NCBI RefSeq assembly: GCF_037975245.1
Contig: NC_092565.1
Location: forward strand, 20,062,999-20,126,998
Direction: 5' to 3'
Source: Apostichopus japonicus
Taxonomy: Eukaryota; Echinodermata; Holothuroidea; Aspidochirotida; Stichopodidae
Length of the DNA stretch: 64,000 nt
The translations under genes and the position numbers were made by a program. The notes below the pieces were generated by a model, which ran no database searches, was not told the DNA's origin, and was given only the letters and a program-made list of their open reading frames with translations. Of this stretch, positions 57,701-64,000 are shown piece after piece (position 1 is the stretch's first letter; the number at the start of each line of letters is the position of its first letter).

Positions 57701-60700
57701 GTTGTGTATCCAAGGATACAAACAGCTGTTTGGGATGTGAAGTCAGACCGTAACTTAAAATCAGAAATGATTTAAACAACTTACAATTTATTTGGTCGCA
57801 GTTCCTTTCTTCACTTTTTTTTGTACATAAAACATAAAACAGTAAAACTAGAAGTGACATTTCAAACATTTGTGACATACCTAACTAATATGCTTGCAGA
57901 ATATTGTTTTACTTGGTTCATTGCACAAATTGTGCAATTCTGATTTTGGTTAAAATCTCAGACGTCTACAGTATACCGTAAAAACCTACAGTACCAGGAG
58001 CATGATATAGCAGGATGTGTCTATCTTTTATGGTAAAAAAGTAGCTGACGAAACACTATTTCAGTAGCTTGAATTTAGAAATAGTTTAAAAAATTCAACC
58101 CCCATTTTTCAGACCTCAGTTTATCCATGGATATTTTCTAACTGGCAATATTACTTCAAGGCTAACCCGCCCTACAATGAAACCATTCATTTCCTGTGCC
58201 GCCTTGTCCTCAACCCATATGAAAGGTTTCTAATTTTGCAACACCATACACAGCTGGTCAAATGTAGGACTGACGTTTATTGGCAGGGATTCAAACCTGT
58301 GCAGATGTGACATGACAAAACTTATTTGAGAGAAATAGCAGTAATTGGGAATTTTGCAAGGGACAGGTGGGAGGGGGGGGGGGTTGATGGGTGCTCATAG
58401 CTCTGCAAAACTTTCTGTTCAACTTCTGTTAGTCTTTGTTATTGATTATATGCAAGTAATGATAAATTAATTCCCAAATTAACATAAAAGTAAAATTCCA
58501 AAATGCACGTATAATTATTATGAAAATGGTGCTCTGACAAATATGACCTTTATAGCTTATAGCAGGGTTGTCCAACCTACGGCCCGCGGGCCACAGTCCG
58601 GCCCGCCGCAGGGTTGAGTCCGGCCCGCCAGAGATGCTGTACGGTGCGAAATTTGAGTGAGCAGATTTGTTGATAACAATTTGGAGCTATATAATCAATC
58701 AATCAAACCTTCTGGGTCCAAAAAACTGCATACAGGTCAGTCAGTGTGACACTCTCAGCGGAGGGGGGGGGGGGCGGCTGGACTTTATTCATCTGTTTTA
58801 TCAGGAAGGAAAATAAATCAGTGCGCTCCACGCGCAGTGCTCACATTTTGTTGCCTTGAGCTTCGGGCAAAAATTCGAAAAATCGAGCGTAGGGTTGATG
58901 CGCCCCCCTCCTTCATCATTATCATTCCATGTGGCCCTCCTCTGCAAAAGGTTGGACAACCCAGGCTTATAGCAACATTGAGCTTCCTTTAATCAACCTC
59001 CCCCTACCTGCCCCTCCCTCCCTCTCCCTCCCCATATGTCTCCATACAAAACAGTACCGACCTGTTCTGAATGTTCATTCAGAACTTGGGAATGTCGGAT
59101 CTGTAACAAAATCCTAAAGACACCGACAGCGGTTGAAAGTTCATGATTTGAATCAAAAACAGAAAAGCAAACATTTAAAAGCCCTCTTTGTTTCACTGAA
59201 TGCATTTCTGTTACTTTAAGTACTCAATTCATAGAATAATTTCATTCAAAACTACAAAATTTCATTTAGTAATGCCAAATTCCCAATCTTGTTTTCTTAC
59301 TCATTAGTTATAAAATTGACACTCATCGTAGGACAACTATCTAGGTTGTACAGTACTGCACGTACACGTTATTGTGATATATTCTGTCTGCCGATGATAG
59401 AGGGGATATGGTAGTATTAAAAGCAGCGTTTAAACGTGGTCAACAAGACTGCAATTAATAAACTAAGATTTCCAGGTTTCCACCTAGATTTTTGCACCAA
59501 GTGACAGATAATGAGTGAGTAATTAAACAACTTTTATTCTTTTCTCAATAACTCATGGCACACACCTTATTCATGTTAGTAGCAATCACATGCAACAACC
59601 AAATCTAAAAAAAAACATTTTTTTGACTTTTATTTCATTACTAGTAATGAAACTTGACTTGTCAAACAAATGAACCAAACTGCTTTTGTTCTTTCAGTAT
59701 CTAAAAATTTCATCAACATTTCATAAGCAAAAGGCTGCTTTTATGGATCAAGATTACACACAACATCTGTTAAAAATGCTATATGATGGATTAATGTTAA
59801 TGAGCTCTTTTGTTAAAGGAAAAAAATCATACAAAATAGTTCATTATAGACTCAGTAAACAAAAGAGTTATAAATAATGAGATTATGAGTAGCGGGCATA
59901 AAGTCTACTTTTCATTAGGCTGTTTTGTTTGGTAAATATACAGCAAATTAAACCTCTTAGAAAATACAAATCAACTGAATAAATGACATGTTAGCAAAAC
60001 AACCCTATCTCTCCCTTCTACCCTCCCCTCTTCCCTCACAGTCCCCCTTCTTCCACCACCCCCCTAAAAAACAAACAAAATATAAAACCAAACAAAAGTT
60101 GCATACAAATTAATCACTTGCAGGTTAGTGTTGGAGTTCTTTGGTTTTAAAAATATGACTTTAATTACCGAGAGAAAAAAAAAAATAATTAAATAAATAA
60201 AGCGAGCAAGTTAGAAGTTTGTTGTTATCGAGCTGGTCGTTCTCATTCGAGGTAAATGTTTGTCAGCTTCGCAAATCCCGGAAGCTTCATACAAAGACAA
60301 AAGTTGTTTCTCTCTCCGTGCATGCAAAGCAAAAGTGTAGCATGCAGGTACAGTGTAGAAAGTTTATACTCACTTAGACTGAGTAAGGCTTGTCCTATAG
60401 ACAACAAACAATTAGAAGTTATAAACAGTACCTGTCATTTTAATAAAATCATGTAAATCTCTCTCTTGAGACTGACATCTTCATGAAATATCTTGAAATA
60501 CAATACACTGGACCTGTCACATCGGCTATCGACAGGGTATCATACTGTGTAAAGATTTAAAGGTCACATGACCAATTTCATCCAATCTATCTTGCAAAGG
60601 AGGGATTATTTGGCTACATAATTTGCATACAATATATACGCAGTTAGATCACGCCAATCAAATATACGTATGTGATTGGATCAGAAAATGACAGAAGACA

Positions 60701-63362
60701 TCTTTCATCAACGTTTTGTCACCTTTCTAACCAATATTTGAGTTTTGAGGTTAAAAATGTTTTAAAATCCTTGGCAAAGTGAAAACTGTGGTTGATATCT
60801 TCCAGATATTATATTAATTATATGATAGCCAGCTAATTAAATCTGTGTGAATGAGAAATGTTTGTATGTGACACCACTGCAACAGTAGCAACAGTGGCTT
60901 TGTTGGAAAGTGGAATACAGAATTTATTTGAAGTTTAGAAATGAAACTACCTGCTTTATCAGCAGATCCTAAGATTGAAACATGCAGAAAAAAGAACACT
61001 ACTCTAATTTTGACATTAACAGGATCACAATTTATGAAAATTTTAATTTTTTTGTGAAAGCACAACATGTTTACAACACCAATGGAAAGCTTGCAAAACA
61101 ACTTTAATCAGATTTCAGACTGAACAACACAATATTGTAAATATTAGTTCTGAGTGTTTTAGGTATACGTCTGCTATTGTTTATAAATGAATGTTAGTCG
61201 TACTGGGGAAACAGACAGAAGTTTTGTTGCTTTCTCTACACATATCCACTGACTCCAAAACAAAAATTTTCATGGCAATATCGTTCCCTACACAAATTCA
61301 ACTGTTCCTATATTCCGTCGAGAGATGCATAAACAATGCACATCATTTTGTTGACATTTTCACGCTCGGTTATAATCTCCTTAAAATCGGTAGAACTGAA
61401 AGGGCGTACTGCACTCAAAGCCAAAATCGCTGGTATAAATTTACATAATACTTTCGTTAAACACATAAGGGGAAAAAAAAATTAACAGTTGTGATAAAAC
61501 GTTAGATATTAGGAGATTTTGTCACACTGATCAGTATTATCAGAGCGGGTTTTCCGTGTAACTGAAACACGAAAAATAAAACTGATGTGTGTATTATTTT
61601 TTTTTAATGTTGGTCATATCTAAATTTTTATATCTAAATCTTTTTTTTTTCTCTCTTTTTTTTTTCCTCTCTAAATTTAAATATAGATCTAAATCTTTAA
61701 TTTTTTAATTTTTTTTTTGAGTTGAAGGGTCGAGAGGGAGGGGAGAACTGTATAATCAATAACAAATTGCTTACATGAACTCTGGCAGGGATTCTTCTGA
61801 TTCTTCGTCATCCTCCTTCTTCCTAGATCCGAACCTGTCCTTCCAACTCCTGTCGTCGAATTCGCCGTTAAAGTCCATTGACTTGCTTTTGGAACTCTTG
61901 GGTTCAATGTCGTACCTGTCACCTGTTCGGCAAGACAACTTGTTAAAGCAGCTGGTTGTTGTAAAGTTTGAAGATAAGTTTGACAATCTTAGTGCAGGCC
62001 CTACCAGGCATGTATGGCTATTTTTGCACCTTCTAATGAACCAATGGAGAGTCCTGAACAGTGAGTTATCAACTTATTTCCTCTCAACCCTTACAAAACA
62101 ATCACTTGATAATATATATTGATGAACACAACAATTTCTCAAATTTTACAATTCAAAGCAGGTTGAGGTTTATACATCGACTATGAAAGTGTGCTCTACT
62201 AAACTAGTATTGGAAAGAATGAGAACCACCCCAACTTTTGAATGATCCCTTCAGACAATAATATGAGGAACTGTCGATGTGCATTCTGTGCACGTCTCTC
62301 AACTTCAAAGCACTTCTGGTATTTAGCAAGTTACGTCAAAATTCTGCATCTTTTCCAATGTTAATGAATTACATCTTTCCAAAACAAGAAACCTATGTAT
62401 CTTAAAGGTGGTCAACTATTTTCTTTAATGATGTCATACCTCTGAATAACTTAAATCCACAACGAAATTTTATTTGACTCATCTACCCCATCTATCAATT
62501 GCCAGGAAAATGAGCGATGACAAAATTAAATCAAGTCTACAAGATAAAATAAGATGCAACATTTTTTTTGGGGGGGGGGAATCTAAAAGATTCACAATGT
62601 TTGGGAGGGATATTCCCTCCTAGTTCATGTACTAATTAAATGTAGATTGAAAGGTGTCATCGGGACAGGGTACAACACTTTCAGAACATTCAGCTCTACT
62701 AGCCAGTCTTCATTTTACATCATAAATATTTTTTAAATTTGCTTGTTCTAAGCAAACTGAACCAATCTCTACTGAACACATGTATTACATGAAGACTTTT
62801 TTGGAAAAGAAACAAAATCCTCTGAAATGACTCACTGTAACCAGAAGACCCCACTCCGGACAATCCTACAAATTTGTCTTTAGCTTTACGAGACTTTTTC
62901 CTCTCTGAACGTAGCCTCTCGTCGTCCTGAATGAAGTCGATAAGGTCCCGAACTTTTGATCGTACTGAAACCAGAGAAGACATCAAAGGTGTATAAAATT
63001 TCTCACCAAAATAATACTTATACAGAGAGATTTCTGCCGATTTGCTTTTGCTTTAAGGACACCCTTGGTCAATATCTGCAATAACTTTTTTTGGGGGAGC
63101 CTGAAAATTCTTCACGTCACAGATTAAAAAAAAGAGAAAATCTGGAAAACTTGGACATAATTACAGAATTGAATCATGATTTGATGGGTCAACGGTTGAA
63201 TGATAATGCCCTCTTCATCTTACCATTATTTCCTTGGTCTCGATTGAATTCATCTGTGCAGGTGTAGCTTTCCAAACTTTTTAGATCATAGAGATGCTCC
63301 CTGGCGCTGGTCACAACCCTTTCAGAACCGTTGAGTATAAGATAGGATAAAAGAAGAAGTGA
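45397..63362 (-). CDS. clint1: Clathrin interactor 1 (epsinR/enthoprotin), 5' end outside window
   Basis: ENTH-domain adaptor that links PtdIns4P-containing TGN/endosomal membrane to clathrin, AP-1 and GGA ears and SNARE cargo. Core exons, 5' to 3': 63362-63224, 62964-62836, 61922-61775, 56712-56514, 55512-55310, 54662-54443, 47771-47727, 47106-46972, 46445-46331, 45716-45397. They join in frame to 550 residues; about 80 N-terminal residues lie beyond 63362. The ENTH second half reads LNGSERVVTSAREHLYDLKS and FIQDDERLRSERKK. An acidic and basic linker (KVEFKDEEEDEET, VDLGAAATYS), adaptor-type motifs (FADFSS, DFANFQ, FGDFQS), WADSKVNIDIDSL and a Met/Gln-rich tail follow, all in vertebrate CLINT1 order. 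Three extra in-frame mini-exons (60394-60374, 53821-53807, 52178-52140) are possible. The full protein would be about 630-650 residues (human 625). Confidence 0.94.
46331..46445 (-). CDS. clint1: CLINT1 exon: WADSKVNID segment
   Basis: The acceptor CCCCCCCCACAG is an unusual pure-C pyrimidine tract; donor CAGA|GTAAGT. It enters in phase 0 and leaves in phase 1. KGGTIWADSKVNIDIDSLSL and KKHQQPSMNQLQQQ match vertebrate TWSDPSVNISLDNLL and KPQQPSLNTMIQQQ. Confidence 0.93.
46972..47106 (-). CDS. clint1: CLINT1 exon: Met/Pro-rich
   Basis: Acceptor TTTTTCTATTACAG and donor AAG|GTATTT, phase 0 on both sides. It codes 45 residues from AMQPPMMGGVPMAPTGG to TSTSTVQSK; low-complexity Met/Pro/Gly composition as in the tail of the family. 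Confidence 0.9.
47659..47687. repeat. (TTG)n microsatellite
   Basis: Eight or so TTG triplets with one TTA interruption, in a CLINT1 intron. Confidence 0.9.
47727..47771 (-). CDS. clint1: CLINT1 45-nt exon
   Basis: Acceptor TTTATTCACCGCAG and donor ATG|GTAAGT, phase 0 on both sides. It codes HTPTMVDLTSQNSFM, which aligns loosely with vertebrate DLMGSSQATM and SQSMNFSMM. Confidence 0.8.
51712..51815 (+). mobile_element. GATCCAGG-end repeat fragment, second copy
   Basis: Shares with 37219-37320 the order GATCCAGGA, TTTATA-GGAG, GGTCG-AAG-x2-CCGACTACC, GGGTTCTG or GGTCTGG, and GCATCCTCC. Located in a CLINT1 intron. Confidence 0.6.
52140..52178 (-). CDS. clint1: CLINT1 candidate 39-nt exon
   Basis: A strong pyrimidine-rich acceptor (TTGCTCTTTCCTCACTGACC plus ATCAG), then 39 bases coding FTMRPTPTFSVFM, then donor ATG|GTAGGT. 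Phase 0 on both sides fits the neighbouring exons. The ending resembles that of the next exon (PTMVDLTSQNSFM). Confidence 0.5.
53807..53821 (-). CDS. clint1: CLINT1 candidate 15-nt microexon
   Basis: The minus strand reads AAATTCACAG, 15 bases coding TTSEQ, then an excellent donor CAG|GTAAGTGTT. Phase 0 matches both neighbours. The acceptor's pyrimidine tract is weak. The next upstream AG would bring an in-frame TAA, so only the 15-nt form is usable. Confidence 0.4.
54443..54662 (-). CDS. clint1: CLINT1 exon: GFGDFQ motif and Gln/Met-rich part
   Basis: Acceptor TCTCTCCCATAG and donor CAG|GTAAGC, entering in phase 2 and leaving in phase 0. It begins GTLESGFGDFQSNSS, similar to vertebrate NGDFGDWSAF, and ends in a PQQQIMQPIQPSQ low-complexity run. 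Confidence 0.9.
55310..55512 (-). CDS. clint1: CLINT1 exon: first adaptor-binding motif region
   Basis: Acceptor CCATTTCAG and donor CAGG|GTATGG, entering in phase 0 and leaving in phase 2. It contains QEAFADFSSA, SLDDFNP and QADFANFQSS. FxDF and DFxxF-like motifs of this kind bind adaptin and GGA ear domains (family knowledge). Confidence 0.9.
56162..56422 (+). mobile_element. tRNA-derived SINE, copy B, with (ATAC)n tail
   Basis: A box TAGCTCAGTGGTTAACGCC and B box GAGTTCGAGTC lie in a tRNA-like head, followed by the same body as copy A (TTACAGAGTTGTCGACAATT, CTGACTTCGGTCAGCTTTGA, TTGCAGGAGGATCTAAAATA). It ends in an ATAC microsatellite at 56381-56422. ATAAGTA occurs at the head (56165) and right after the tail, a possible target duplication that would imply a 5'-truncated head. 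Confidence 0.88.
56514..56712 (-). CDS. clint1: CLINT1 exon: KDEEE and DLGAAA segment
   Basis: Acceptor CGTCTCTCCTCTAG and donor CCA|GTGAGT, entering in phase 2 and leaving in phase 0. It codes EEQDGEDSFTPPRKGKVEFK, DEEEDEETFTSTTRTERK and KKVDLGAAATYS; vertebrate CLINT1 has GEFKDEEETVTT and KTIDLGAAAHY in the same order. Confidence 0.93.
58563..58964. mobile_element. hAT-type MITE (402 bp) with 8-bp target duplication
   Basis: Terminal inverted repeats CAGGGTTGTCCAACCT (left) and CTGGGTTGTCCAACCT (right end read in reverse) differ by one base. The element is flanked by an identical 8-bp duplication, GCTTATAG, at 58555-58562 and 58965-58972. An 8-bp duplication and CAG-type ends are hallmarks of hAT transposons. 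The start also has CGGCCCGCGGGCC, seen in several hAT-derived repeats (general knowledge). No transposase frame; inserted in a CLINT1 intron. Confidence 0.9.
60374..60394 (-). CDS. clint1: CLINT1 candidate 21-nt microexon
   Basis: The minus strand shows a long pyrimidine tract ending TTTGTTGTCTATAG, 21 bases, then a strong donor AA|GTGAGT. Phase 2 on both sides fits the flanking exons exactly and would insert seven residues, giving PEF-MTSLTQS-NEEQDGED. No frame disruption whether used or skipped. Confidence 0.55.
   Translation of the reverse strand, partial: DKPYSV
61775..61922 (-). CDS. clint1: CLINT1 exon: acidic/basic linker
   Basis: Acceptor CTTGCCGAACAG and donor CAT|GTAAGC, entering in phase 1 and leaving in phase 2. 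It starts SDRYDIEPKSSKSK (vertebrate SERYDPEPKSK) and ends in the acidic stretch KKEDDEESEESLPEF. Confidence 0.9.
62836..62964 (-). CDS. clint1: CLINT1 exon: end of ENTH domain
   Basis: Acceptor TCTGGTTTCAG and donor ACA|GTGAGT, phase 1 on both sides. It reads VRSKVRDLIDFIQDDERLRS, then ERKKSRKAKDKFVGLSG, matching the terminal ENTH helix and the basic segment after it. Confidence 0.95.
63224..63362 (-). CDS. clint1: CLINT1 exon: middle of ENTH domain
   Basis: Minus-strand acceptor TTCTCCTTCCAG precedes 63362 and donor ATG|GTAAGA follows 63224, entering in phase 0 and leaving in phase 1. It reads SLLLLSYLILNGSERVVTSA, then REHLYDLKSLESY and NRDQGNN, almost identical to the vertebrate ENTH helices 4-6. 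Confidence 0.96.
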
Positions 63363-64000
63363 CTGGAAGGAGAACAAAAATGATATATCATGTCAAACTT
63401 TGAAATTAATTTTAACATTTTTAACTACAGTGCAACTTATGACTCATACTTTGTGGTTTTCATAAGTATAATATGACAAAATATGTGACATTTTACAATT
63501 TTGCTTTACATTGCATGCAAAATTATGTAAGGGAAAGATATACAGTGTTCATACTGTAGGAAAAGATATCAACTCTTATTCTATGGGGCATTCCGGTTTT
63601 CCAATCTAAAACTGCACATTTGGCCTTAGAACTAAGTTTTCCGTATGTTTTTCAACAAAAATGAAACTTCCAAGGCATACAACATATTTGTCTCCAATTT
63701 AGATCTTCAATAAAACAATACAAAACTGATCAAAGTCTACATTATATGGGGTACAATATTCTAGGTTCAAAGACTGCCAATCACATATCAAATAAAAACG
63801 AGACTGAATTTTTTAAAAATATTTTGCAATGCAATGGCAGGAAGACCTCTACAGTACTTCCAAAAAATAAAATAAAAATAACACCCCCAAAATAGATACT
63901 GTATATATAGTTATATATTATTATACTTTTTTAAAATATGTTTTTCATATATATTTAGATTCCATTTTCTTCATATACTTTTGTGCAATTGCCTTATTAC

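Overview
This is a stretch of an animal nuclear genome. Genes are sparse and split by spliceosomal introns with GT-AG borders. The DNA is AT-rich, and about 80% or more of it is noncoding, full of minisatellites, MITE-like elements, SINE and LINE relics and long poly-G/poly-C tracts. Gene content (K2P channel, RNF4, small heat-shock protein, CLINT1/epsinR) is metazoan. Repeat style (many TAGGCCTA-type motifs, tRNA-derived SINEs, poly-G runs) and protein divergence suggest a marine invertebrate deuterostome. My best guess is an echinoderm, possibly a sea cucumber, but this is an inference and not proven by any single sequence here.

Layout. (1) 1-2.1 kb, + strand: last coding exon and 3' UTR of a two-pore-domain potassium channel; its earlier exons lie to the left of the window. 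(2) 2.1-10.7 kb: noncoding, with a 559-bp inverted-repeat element and other repeats. (3) 10.68-18.1 kb, + strand: a complete RNF4-type SUMO-targeted ubiquitin ligase in six coding exons. I traced the splice phases base by base, and they give a 207-residue protein with SUMO-interaction motifs, an Arg-rich stretch and a C-terminal RING. Two introns carry large tandem arrays (161-bp and 54/164-bp units). (4) 18.1-34.5 kb: no gene seen; holds a 1-kb palindromic minisatellite and a fold-back element. (5) 34.6-35.4 kb, - strand: an intronless small heat-shock protein with a long repetitive N-terminal region. (6) 35.4-45.4 kb: noncoding; part of it is probably the CLINT1 3' UTR, and it includes a cluster of GTGAAC/GTTCAC palindromes. 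(7) 45.4-63.4 kb and beyond, - strand: CLINT1 (epsinR/enthoprotin). All but the first part of the ENTH domain is here. Ten constitutive exons join in frame into 550 residues, and there are three further candidate in-frame mini-exons (21, 15 and 39 nt).

The four genes are functionally unrelated (membrane excitability, SUMO/ubiquitin crosstalk, protein folding, TGN-endosome clathrin traffic) and form no operon or pathway cluster. The most interesting items are the symmetric mini-exon series of CLINT1, the well-preserved hAT-type MITE with an exact 8-bp target duplication, a tRNA-derived SINE family seen in two opposed copies, and the higher-order tandem arrays in the RNF4 introns. I saw no evidence of a novel multi-gene system.
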